Below are positions 1-5,615 of a DNA stretch of 17,590 bases, piece by piece (the first letter of the stretch is position 1; every line of letters starts with the position of its first letter). Location of the stretch: assembly GCA_036564135.1 (NCBI GenBank), contig DATCLC010000036.1:1-17590 (forward strand). Direction: 5' to 3'. The translations under genes were made by a program, and so were the position numbers. The notes below the pieces were generated by a model. That model had not been told where the DNA came from, searched no databases, and saw only the letters and a list, made by a program, of their open reading frames with translations. This DNA comes from RSA11 sp036564135. Lineage in GTDB: Bacteria > Actinomycetota > Thermoleophilia > Solirubrobacterales > 70-9.

Positions 1-303
1 GTCCTGCCAGACCAGGGCGTGATGCACGGGCTCGCCGGTACGGGGGTCCCAGGCGACGACGGTCTCGCGCTGGTTGGTGATCCCGATCCCGGCGAGCTCG
101 CTGCCATCGATGCCGGCGTCGGCGAGCGCCTCGCCCGCGACGCGCCGGGTCACCTCCCAGATCTCCGCGGCGTCGTGCTCGACCCACCCGGAGCGTGGAA
201 AGTGCTGGCGGAATTCGCTGTAGGCGCGCCCTTTGACGCGGCCATCGCCGTCGAACACGAGGCACTTCGTGCCCGTCGTCCCCTGGTCGATAGCGAGGAT
301 CAC
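1..303 (-). CDS. glpK: Glycerol kinase, N-terminal part (cut by window edge)
   Basis: FGGY-family sugar kinase that phosphorylates glycerol to glycerol-3-phosphate in the cytoplasm using ATP. Only the first 101 codons are present. The product opens with VILAIDQGTTGTKCLVFD, the N-terminal phosphate-binding motif of the ASKHA fold. It later carries ITNQRET and ends the visible part in HHALVWQD, both hallmarks of glycerol kinases rather than xylulokinases. The GTG at 301-303 is the start: an in-frame TAG lies four codons upstream and no other start intervenes. No clear Shine-Dalgarno sequence is visible. The family is about 500 residues long, so roughly 80% of the gene lies left of position 1. 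A glycosyltransferase gene ends 50 bp upstream on the same strand, so the two could be co-transcribed. Assignment to glycerol kinase is firm, though substrate specificity lies partly in the missing portion. Confidence 0.93.
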   Translation of the reverse strand, partial: MILAIDQGTTGTKCLVFDGDGRVKGRAYSEFRQHFPRSGWVEHDAAEIWEVTRRVAGEALADAGIDGSELAGIGITNQRETVVAWDPRTGEPVHHALVWQD

Positions 304-353
304 GGCCGCAGGCTATCCAGCCGCGGCGATCGACGGCGCGCCTGCGCGGATCG

Positions 354-1097
354 TCAGCGCTTCCGCAGGTAGACGCGGACGAAGTCGCGGAGCTGGCGGC
401 CGCGGTGCAGGAAGCCGCGCAGGTTGCGCGTCGTCGCCCGGTGCGCGAGCGGCAGCTCGAGTTCGCGCACCACATAGCCTGCGCGCACCGCGTCCACCGT
501 CATCCCGATCTCCATCCCGTAACCCTCGGCGAACGGCACGACCGCCCGGAAGGCTTGGGCGCTCAGCGCCCGCTGCCCCGAGATCGGCGCCCCCGCCCGG
601 TACCCGCAGAGCCGCTCGATCGCCCAGCGCGCGAAGCGCAGCGCGATGCCGAAGCCGCCGCCCACGCGACGCGCGAACGCCGCCACGGCGAGGTCGCAGG
701 AGCCGTTCTCCACCGCCTCGACGAGCGGCGGCAGCTCGGCCGCCGAGCCCGCCAGGTCCCCGTCGCAGAGCAGCACCACGCGGCCCTGGGGGCCGCCCTC
801 GGCGAGCAGCGCGGAGACCGCCCGGTTGACGTTCCCGCCCTTGCCGACCGACCGCTCGCCGCTCACGACCTGGGCGCCGGCCTCGCGCGCTGCGCCGGCC
901 GTGCCGTCCTCGCTCGCGTCGTCGGCGACGATCACCTGGACGCCGGGGAACGCGTCGCGCAGGGCCGACACCGTGGCGCCGATCCGGTCGGCCTCGTTGC
1001 GCGCGGCGACGATCGCAGTCAGAGCCGAGGCCGCCACGGGCCCATCTCGCTCCTCGGCGACGGCGGGTCGCGGGGGCGCTTGCGCTTCCGCTGACAC
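354..1097 (-). CDS. Family 2 glycosyltransferase (DPM1/GpgS-like fold)
   Basis: A 247-residue GT-A fold enzyme that would transfer a sugar from a nucleotide-sugar donor. The GT2 signature begins at about residue 27 (TAIVAARNEADRIG), followed by VIVADDASEDGT (55-66), GKGGNVNRA (85-93) and the metal/nucleotide-binding LLCDGDLAGS with a DGD in place of DxD (112-114). The segment GAPISGQRALS (169-179) and GYGMEIGMTVDAVRAGY (192-208) match the acceptor-side region of dolichol-phosphate-mannose and glucosyl-phosphoglycerate synthase relatives. There are no obvious membrane spans, so the protein is probably cytosolic or peripheral. The GTG at 1097 is the first available start. A later in-frame GTG at residue 21 (position 1037) has a GAGGAG about 12 bases upstream and would also keep the whole domain. 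The gene is divergent from the biotin-carrier gene. The acceptor and product cannot be told from the sequence. Confidence 0.87.
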   Translation of the reverse strand: MSAEAQAPPRPAVAEERDGPVAASALTAIVAARNEADRIGATVSALRDAFPGVQVIVADDASEDGTAGAAREAGAQVVSGERSVGKGGNVNRAVSALLAEGGPQGRVVLLCDGDLAGSAAELPPLVEAVENGSCDLAVAAFARRVGGGFGIALRFARWAIERLCGYRAGAPISGQRALSAQAFRAVVPFAEGYGMEIGMTVDAVRAGYVVRELELPLAHRATTRNLRGFLHRGRQLRDFVRVYLRKR

Positions 1098-1194
1098 GGG
1101 CGGCTATTGTGCCGCGCCGATAGGGCGCGCGCCCCGCCGCCCCGGCGCCCAAGCGGCGTCCTGGACTTGGAAAGCGAAAGGAACGAAGCTCGCG
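1098..1194. promoter_or_regulatory. Divergent promoter region between glycosyltransferase and biotin-carrier genes
   Basis: This 97-bp gap separates two genes read in opposite directions, so it should hold promoters for both. On the minus strand an AT-rich ACAATA (1110-1105) sits seven bases before the GTG start of the glycosyltransferase, which is the spacing of a leaderless -10 element. On the plus strand the same bases read TATTGT, a fair TANNNT -10. GAAAGGA at 1176-1182 is a plausible ribosome binding site 12 bases before the biotin-carrier ATG. No convincing -35 or operator palindrome was found. Confidence 0.4.
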
Positions 1195-1407
1195 ATGGCC
1201 GAAATCGAGGCACACATCACGGGGACCGTCTGGAAGATCGAGGTCTCGGTGGGCGACCAGGTCGAGGAGGGCGACACCGTCGTGATCCTCGAGTCGATGA
1301 AAATGGAGATGCCCGTCGAGGCGGAGGAATCGGGGACCGTCGCCGAGATCCTCTGCGAGGAGGGGCAGGCCGTGCAGGAGGGGGACGTCCTCGTCGTGCT
1401 CGAGTGA
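1195..1407 (+). CDS. Standalone biotin carrier domain protein (TB7.3-like)
   Basis: A 70-residue protein that consists of one biotinyl/lipoyl attachment domain and nothing else. The biotinylation motif is ESMKMEMP with the acceptor Lys at residue 36. The two half-barrel repeats (residues 1-34 and 39-70, both ending in GD-V-V-L patterns) are complete. BirA would biotinylate it, and it would then carry carboxyl groups for a biotin-dependent acyl-CoA carboxylase or decarboxylase. Length and sequence resemble the mycobacterial biotinylated protein TB7.3, known from memory. No carboxylase or biotin carboxylase gene is in the window, so its partner is encoded elsewhere. A crotonase resembling methylmalonyl-CoA decarboxylase follows after 53 bp. 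Methionine-flanked Lys (MKM) argues for biotin rather than lipoate. The start is supported by GAAAGGA 12 bases upstream. Confidence 0.93.
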   Translation: MAEIEAHITGTVWKIEVSVGDQVEEGDTVVILESMKMEMPVEAEESGTVAEILCEEGQAVQEGDVLVVLE

Positions 1408-1460
1408 CCGCCCCCGGCAAGTGATGCGGCGCGCGCCCGCGGGACCGAGAATGCCGGGAC

Positions 1461-2270
1461 ATGGCCACTGAGGAGCTGGCGAGCGGCAAGCTCGTCCTCG
1501 ATTTCCCCCGCGACGCGGTCGCCCGCCTGCGGCTGAACAACCCGGAGAAGCGCAACCCGCTGGACCACGAGGTCCTCGACGCGCTCGCCCAGACGCTGCC
1601 CGCGCTCGACCGCGGGATCGAGATCCGCTGCGTCGTGATCACCGGCACCGGCCCGGCGTTTTCCGCGGGCTACGACATCGCGGGGATCCCCGACGAGACC
1701 TTCGAGCGCGACGCGGAGGCGCTCGTCGCCCACCCGTTCCATGAAGCGATGGAGGCGGTCAGCTCCCACCCCTACCCGGTGGTGGCGGCGATCAACGGGC
1801 ACTGCCTGGGCGGCGGCCTGGAGCTCGCGGTGCGCTGCGATCTGCGGATCTGCGCGGCCGGCGCGAAGCTCGGCATGCCGCCCGCGAAGCTGGGCCTGAT
1901 CTACGGGCACACGGGGCTCGAGCGGTTCATCGACGTGATCGGCGTCGCGGCGACGCGCGACCTGTTCCTCACCGGGCGCACGGTGAGCGCTGAGCGCGCC
2001 CGGGAGATCGGCCTCGTCGGCGAGGTCGCGGACGACGACGAGCTCGAGGAGCGGGCGCTCGCGCTCGCGGGCGAGATCGCCGCGAACGCCCCGCTTTCCT
2101 TGCGCGGCAACAAGCGCGCGATCGAGACGCTCGCCCGAGCCCGCCGGCTCACCCCCGAGGAGGAGCGGGAACTGATCGAGCTGCGGCGCTCCTGCTTCGC
2201 CTCCGAGGACCTCCGCGAGGGCATCCGGGCCTTCGCCGAGAAGCGGGCGCCGCGCTGGCGCGGGCGCTGA
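1461..2270 (+). CDS. Crotonase-family protein, methylmalonyl-CoA decarboxylase-like
   Basis: A 269-residue enoyl-CoA hydratase/isomerase superfamily protein acting on acyl-CoA thioesters. The oxyanion-hole segments FSAGYDI (67-73) and NGHCLGGGLELA (112-123) are present, including the first acidic residue, Glu121. The second catalytic Glu of true hydratases aligns with Pro141 in GMPPAKLGLIYG, so ordinary hydration is unlikely. Instead EIRCVVIT, FSAGxDI, the Tyr148 in LGLIYG and the C-terminal SEDLREGIRAFAEKRAP all recall E. coli methylmalonyl-CoA decarboxylase (ScpB/YgfG), compared from memory. That enzyme has His where this protein has Tyr71. The start is the ATG at 1461. Another ATG at 1451 is out of frame. 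The adjacent biotin-carrier gene fits an acyl-CoA carboxylation or decarboxylation context. Family membership is certain, while the reaction is inferred. Confidence 0.9.
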   Translation: MATEELASGKLVLDFPRDAVARLRLNNPEKRNPLDHEVLDALAQTLPALDRGIEIRCVVITGTGPAFSAGYDIAGIPDETFERDAEALVAHPFHEAMEAVSSHPYPVVAAINGHCLGGGLELAVRCDLRICAAGAKLGMPPAKLGLIYGHTGLERFIDVIGVAATRDLFLTGRTVSAERAREIGLVGEVADDDELEERALALAGEIAANAPLSLRGNKRAIETLARARRLTPEEERELIELRRSCFASEDLREGIRAFAEKRAPRWRGR

Positions 2271-2287
2271 CCCGGTAAACAACCGGG
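2271..2287 (+). other. Perfect 6-bp inverted repeat (stem-loop) between crotonase and alkA
   Basis: CCCGGT (2271-2276), loop AAACA, ACCGGG (2282-2287). It begins at the first base after the crotonase stop codon and ends three bases before the alkA ATG. It occupies nearly all of the 20-bp gap. No T-tract follows, so a classical intrinsic terminator is unlikely. It could be an operator or an mRNA hairpin limiting alkA translation. Confidence 0.45.
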
Positions 2288-2290
2288 CGC

Positions 2291-2923
2291 ATGACCGGCG
2301 AGACCACCCCCGTCGCGCACCTCGCTGCGGCCGACCCCGTCATGGCGCGGCTGATCCGGCAGATCGGCCCGCTCTCGATGGAGAAGCGCCGCCGCGGGCG
2401 GCCGCGAACCGACGCCTACGGCGCCCTGCTGCGCGCGGTCGTCGGCCAGCAGCTCTCCACGAAGGCGGCGGCGACGATCTACGGGCGGGTCCTCGCGCTC
2501 TTCGACGGCGAGGTGCCCACGCCGCAGCAGCTTCTCGGCGCGGACGTCTCCGCGCTGCGCGCCGCGGGCCTCTCCGGGCGCAAGATCGAGTACCTGCGCG
2601 ACCTGGCCACGCACGTGCTCGACGGGACGCTCGAGGTCGACCGGTTCGCGGAGCTCGACGACGAGACCGTGATCCGCGAGATCGTCGCGGTGCGCGGCCT
2701 CGGCGAGTGGACCGCGCACATGTTCTGCATGTTCCACCTCGAGCGCCCCGACATCCTGCCCGTCGGCGACCTCGGCATCCGCAACGCGGTCCGCACCCAG
2801 TACGAGCTGGACGACCTGCCGAACCGGGAGCAGCTCGAGCGGATCGCCGAGCCCTGGCGCCCGCACCGCACGCTCGCCTGCCTGTACCTCTGGGAGTCGC
2901 TGGACAACGCGCCCGACGAGTAG
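2291..2923 (+). CDS. alkA: DNA-3-methyladenine glycosylase II (AlkA-type HhH-GPD)
   Basis: A 210-residue base-excision repair enzyme that removes alkylated bases from DNA. The HhH-GPD fold is complete: the helix with LLRAVVGQQLSTKAA (46-60), the hairpin-helix-hairpin VRGLGEWTAHMF (134-145) and the catalytic Asp in LPVGDLGIRNAV at residue 160. The Trp140 to Asp160 spacing is 20, equal to W218 and D238 in E. coli AlkA. The protein is shorter than E. coli AlkA because it lacks the N-terminal TBP-like domain, as in many bacterial family members. No Fe-S cysteine cluster is present, arguing against EndoIII/MutY. The ATG at 2291 is the first start, and no Shine-Dalgarno sequence is visible, only a perfect hairpin just upstream. 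It is close enough to the crotonase gene (20 bp) to share its transcript. Confidence 0.92.
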   Translation: MTGETTPVAHLAAADPVMARLIRQIGPLSMEKRRRGRPRTDAYGALLRAVVGQQLSTKAAATIYGRVLALFDGEVPTPQQLLGADVSALRAAGLSGRKIEYLRDLATHVLDGTLEVDRFAELDDETVIREIVAVRGLGEWTAHMFCMFHLERPDILPVGDLGIRNAVRTQYELDDLPNREQLERIAEPWRPHRTLACLYLWESLDNAPDE

Positions 2924-3152
2924 CGCGGCGCCGTTTGGCCCCGCGTTCGCGAAAGGCGCGAGTGGCGTCCGGGGCCGCGCGTAGCCTTTTCGCGGGGTAC
3001 GACCCGGAGAGAAATCGAGATGCCGCCGTTGATCAGCTCGGAGGGGGCCCCGGGGCTCGCCGGGGTGGGCGATCGTTCCGTTCGCCGAGCGGTCGCGGCG
3101 CCTCCGCTGACGGCCGCCCGGCGGCTCGGTCGGGGCGGCTGAGGTTCCGGCC
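2924..3152. promoter_or_regulatory. Gap between alkA and bioF with inverted repeat and candidate small ORF
   Basis: This 229-bp gap is one of the longest in the window. An imperfect inverted repeat, CGCGAAAGGC (2948-2957) with GCCTTTTCGCG (2984-2994), lies 24 bases after the alkA stop. It could be a weak terminator or a regulator site. Further on a short reading frame with a good ribosome binding site is listed separately. A bioF promoter is expected here, but I could not assign -35 and -10 boxes with confidence. Confidence 0.35.
3020..3142 (+). CDS. Candidate small ORF (40 aa) upstream of bioF
   Basis: A short reading frame, ATG at 3020 to TGA at 3142, encoding a 40-residue peptide that starts MPPLISSEGAPGLAGVG and ends in an Arg/Ala/Gly-rich tail. 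GGAGAGA sits about eight bases before the ATG and is one of the better ribosome binding sites in the window. The frame ends 10 bases before the bioF ATG, so it could be a leader peptide coupled to bioF. The composition is low-complexity, there is no recognisable domain, and it could equally be a chance frame in GC-rich DNA. I could not link it to any known biotin attenuator. Confidence 0.25.
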   Translation: MPPLISSEGAPGLAGVGDRSVRRAVAAPPLTAARRLGRGG

Positions 3153-4346
3153 ATGGACGTCGCTGCGAGGCTCGATCAGCTCCAAGCCGCGAATCTGCAC
3201 CGCCGTCTCAGGCTGATCGAGAGCTCGCAGGGGCCGCGTGCGGTCCTCGAGGGCCGCGACGTCCTCGTCCTCTGCTCGAGCAACTACCTCGGCCTCGCGG
3301 ACCACCCGCGCGTGCGACAGGCGGCCGCCGACGCCGCCGAGCGCTGGGGCGCCAGCGCGGGTGCGTCGCGCTTGGCCTGCGGGAACATGGGCCCGCACGA
3401 GCGGCTCGAGCGGGCGCTGGCCGAGTTCCACGACCGCCCGGCAGCGTTGCTGTTCGGCTCGGGTTACCTGGCGAACATCGGCACGATCACCGCCCTCGCC
3501 GGCGAGGGCGAGGTGGTCTTCGCGGACGAGCTGAGCCACCCGAGCATCGTCGACGGCTGCCGGCTCTCCCGGGCCCACCGGTTCGCCTACCGGCACCGCG
3601 ACCTCGAGCACCTCGCCTGGGGCCTGCGCAAGGCCGGCGACCGCGCCAAGCTGATCGCCACCGACGGCATCTTCGCGATGGACGGCGACGTCGCGCCCCT
3701 GCCCGAGCTCGCCGAGCTGGCGATCCGCCACGGCTGCCGCCTCGTGGTCAACGACGCGCACGGCGTCGGCACGATCGGCCCGGGCGGGCGCGGGACCGTC
3801 GCCGCCGCAGGGCTCAACGGCGAGGTCGACGTGATCGTCGGCTCGCTCGGCAAGGCGCTCGGCAGCTACGGCGCGTACGTGTGCACGAGCCCGGAGGTGC
3901 GGGAGCTGCTCATCAACAGTGCCCGCGCGTTCGCCTTCTCCACCGCGCCCCCGCCGCCGGCGCTCGGCGCCGCCTTCGCCGCCCTGCGCCTGCTCGACTC
4001 CCGCCCCGGCGTCGTCACGCAACTCCGCCGTAACGCCGGCGCCCTGCGCGAGGCGCTCGCCGGCGAAGGGCTCGACGTCGGCGACTCGCGCACCCAGATC
4101 GTCCCCGTGATCGTCGGCGACGCGGCGCGCGCCATGGAGCTCAGCGAGCGCGTCCTCGGCGTCGGCGTGTACGCCGAACCGGTGCGCCCGCCCGCCGTTG
4201 CGGAGGGCACGGCGCGGCTGCGGCTCACCGTGATGGCCAACCACCGCGTCGACGAGCTGCAGAACGCGGCCCACACGATCGGCCGCGCCGCGCGCGAGCT
4301 CGGCCTGGTTCACGACGCCGAGCACGAGCTGCGCCGCGCGGCGTAG
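3153..4346 (+). CDS. bioF: 8-amino-7-oxononanoate synthase (BioF), alpha-oxoamine synthase family
   Basis: A 397-residue PLP enzyme that condenses pimeloyl-CoA or pimeloyl-ACP with L-alanine in biotin synthesis. Fold-type I landmarks are all present: SSNYLGLADHP (42-52), GASRLACGNMGPHERLE (70-86), His129 in ADELSHPS stacking on PLP, NDAHGVGTIGPGGRG with Asp201/His203, and the Schiff-base Lys234 in VGSLGKALGSYG. The C-terminal IVPVIVGD and RPPAV-GTARLRLTV segments are typical of BioF. The close relative 2-amino-3-ketobutyrate CoA ligase (Kbl) is the main alternative. The BioA-like gene that follows favours BioF. The start ATG at 3153 lies ten bases after the stop of a candidate small ORF, and no strong Shine-Dalgarno sequence is visible. 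No bioB or bioD gene is in the window. Confidence 0.82.
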   Translation: MDVAARLDQLQAANLHRRLRLIESSQGPRAVLEGRDVLVLCSSNYLGLADHPRVRQAAADAAERWGASAGASRLACGNMGPHERLERALAEFHDRPAALLFGSGYLANIGTITALAGEGEVVFADELSHPSIVDGCRLSRAHRFAYRHRDLEHLAWGLRKAGDRAKLIATDGIFAMDGDVAPLPELAELAIRHGCRLVVNDAHGVGTIGPGGRGTVAAAGLNGEVDVIVGSLGKALGSYGAYVCTSPEVRELLINSARAFAFSTAPPPPALGAAFAALRLLDSRPGVVTQLRRNAGALREALAGEGLDVGDSRTQIVPVIVGDAARAMELSERVLGVGVYAEPVRPPAVAEGTARLRLTVMANHRVDELQNAAHTIGRAARELGLVHDAEHELRRAA

Positions 4347-4482
4347 CACCGCAGCGGCCCCAGCGCAGCGCCGAGCGCGCGATTTCGTCGTGACCGGCAA
4401 CGGTTTTGCACGGTCGGCGATCGAGGGGTTGGCAGGGCGGCCGACGTTCCGCCAGCGAGCCGAATAGATTCCCGCCCGACCG
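4347..4482. promoter_or_regulatory. Gap between bioF and the BioA-like gene, with bulged hairpin
   Basis: A hairpin is visible at 4392-4415: GACCG-GCAA pairs with TTGC-(A)-CGGTC around loop CGGTT, nine base pairs with one bulged A. It has no following T-run. It may terminate bioF transcription or act as a regulatory site. It does not resemble the actinobacterial BioQ site as I remember it. Just before the next gene, TAGATT (4466-4471) is a possible -10 element placed for a very short leader ahead of the ATG at 4483. Confidence 0.35.
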
Positions 4483-5385
4483 ATGCCGGGATCGACTCGC
4501 GAGCTGGGACGCGAACCCGTCTGGCACCCCCTGACGCTGTGGCAGGGGCGATCCGGCGGCGCTCCCGCCGGCGCGGGGCAGCGCATCCAGGGCGCCGCGC
4601 CCCTGTGGTGCAACCTGACCAGCCGCTGGCTCGCGTCGATCGAGCCGGCGATCGGCCAACCGCTCGACCGCCTCGCGCTCGCGGCGATGCTGGATCTCCC
4701 CGGCGGTGAGGAGCGCGGGCCCGTGCTGGCAGGCGTCACGCTCGAGGGCGCTGAGGCCGCCGACGGCGGGCGCGCCGCGCTGAAGCGCTGGGACGATCCG
4801 GGCGAGCTCGAGCGCGCGCTCGCGCGCGACGCGGGCCGGATCGCGGCCGTCGTCGTCGGCCCGCCCCCACTCGACGCGGTCCGCGCGCGTGCCTACCGGG
4901 CGCTCGACCTCGGGGCGGTGCGTGAGCTGTGCGACCGGCACCTCGTGCCGCTCGTCTGCGACCAGACCACCGTGGCCGCCGCGGCCGGCGGCGGCGAGGC
5001 GCTGGAGCGGCTCGCGCCCAAGCTCCGCCTGCTGCGCGGGCTGCTGGCCGAGATCGCGGCCATGGAGGAGGTCGACGGGGTCCGCGCTCGCGGCTTCGTC
5101 GTGGGCATCGACCTGGGCCGCCACGCAAGCGCCGTGCGCATGGGGCACCGGGTCACCCTCGCCGCACGCGAGCGCGACGCGCTCGTGCGCTCGCTCGGCG
5201 ACACTGTCGTGCTGACGCCGCCGCTCGCGATCAGCGCCGCCGATCTGCGCGGGCTGGCGGACGTCACCGCGGAGGCGATCCGCGCCGCGCACGAGGCCGC
5301 CTACGGGATCCGCACGCCGGCCGAAGCCCACCAGCTCGCGCCCAAGCCGATCTCGCACCCGCCCGGCGTCGAGCTCGCCGCTTGA
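4483..5385 (+). CDS. Reduced BioA-like protein without the PLP lysine (degenerate class III aminotransferase)
   Basis: A 300-residue protein whose segments line up, in order, with adenosylmethionine-8-amino-7-oxononanoate aminotransferase (BioA), but with large pieces missing. Recognisable are WHPLTLWQG (14-22; BioA WHP-TQ), PLWCNLTS...EPAIGQPLDR (40-63; the SLWCN...AI--QLDR segment), VRELCDRHLVPLVCD (146-160; the strand ending in the PLP-ring Asp), LERLAPKLRLL (174-184), RARGFVVGIDL (201-211) and VVLTPPLAISAADLRGLADVTAEAI (242-266). Missing are the phosphate-binding glycine/serine loop and the whole block with the SK-TGG Schiff-base lysine. The following DEIATGFGRTG is changed to DQTTVAAAAGGG. 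BioA is normally about 430 residues. The frame is open throughout and keeps high GC3. Aminotransferase activity is therefore unlikely. It could be a decaying gene, a repurposed pseudoenzyme or a BioF partner. Confidence 0.75.
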   Translation: MPGSTRELGREPVWHPLTLWQGRSGGAPAGAGQRIQGAAPLWCNLTSRWLASIEPAIGQPLDRLALAAMLDLPGGEERGPVLAGVTLEGAEAADGGRAALKRWDDPGELERALARDAGRIAAVVVGPPPLDAVRARAYRALDLGAVRELCDRHLVPLVCDQTTVAAAAGGGEALERLAPKLRLLRGLLAEIAAMEEVDGVRARGFVVGIDLGRHASAVRMGHRVTLAARERDALVRSLGDTVVLTPPLAISAADLRGLADVTAEAIRAAHEAAYGIRTPAEAHQLAPKPISHPPGVELAA

Positions 5386-5412
5386 CCGGCTCCGCGAACG
5401 CGCTCGTTCGGC

Positions 5413-5425
5413 TAGCTTTTCGGCC
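5413..5425 (+). promoter_or_regulatory. Candidate -10 element for leaderless rubredoxin transcript
   Basis: TAGCTT (5413-5418) fits the TANNNT -10 consensus and is followed by exactly seven bases before the GTG start at 5426. Transcription would begin at or beside the start codon, giving a leaderless mRNA. No Shine-Dalgarno sequence lies upstream, in agreement. A -35 at normal spacing is not visible. Confidence 0.4.
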
Positions 5426-5605
5426 GTGACGACCGAGACTCAGCAGCTTTGGATCTGCACGTCCTGTGGGTTCATCTACGACCCCGAGGAGGGTGACCCC
5501 GACGGCGGGATCCCCCCGGGCACGCCGTTCGAGGACATCCCGGACGACTGGTTCTGCCCGGTGTGCGGGGCGCGCAAGAGCGACTTCGAGCCCTACGAGG
5601 ACTGA
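5426..5605 (+). CDS. Rubredoxin
   Basis: A 59-residue iron-only electron carrier with a single Fe(Cys)4 site. The two knuckles are CTSCGFIYD (residues 11-19) and CPVCGARKSDFEPY near the C-terminus. Between them the sequence DPEEGDPDGGIPPGTPFEDIPDDW is the classic rubredoxin middle with its conserved aromatic residues. Length is normal for the family. It starts with GTG at 5426, seven bases after a TANNNT element and without a Shine-Dalgarno sequence. The usual actinobacterial partners, alkane hydroxylase AlkB or a rubredoxin reductase, are not nearby. The electron acceptor is unknown, and roles in alkane oxidation or oxidative-stress defence are both possible. The gene converges with the DUF4349 gene, with only 10 bp between the two stop codons. 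Confidence 0.95.
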   Translation: MTTETQQLWICTSCGFIYDPEEGDPDGGIPPGTPFEDIPDDWFCPVCGARKSDFEPYED

Positions 5606-5615
5606 GCCGCACGAG

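Noticed and set aside
313..1215. Minus-strand frame of 300 codons over the glycosyltransferase
   Set aside because: Arg-rich low-complexity product in the wrong frame. The glycosyltransferase frame contains all the family motifs.
3153..4346. Assignment as 2-amino-3-ketobutyrate CoA ligase (Kbl)
   Set aside because: The families are close, but the IVPVIVGD and RPPAV segments and the BioA-like neighbour favour BioF, and no threonine dehydrogenase gene is nearby. Not excluded with certainty.
5382..5412. TTGACC at 5382-5387 as -35 for rubredoxin
   Set aside because: It is 25 bases from the TAGCTT element, well outside the usual 16-19 spacing.
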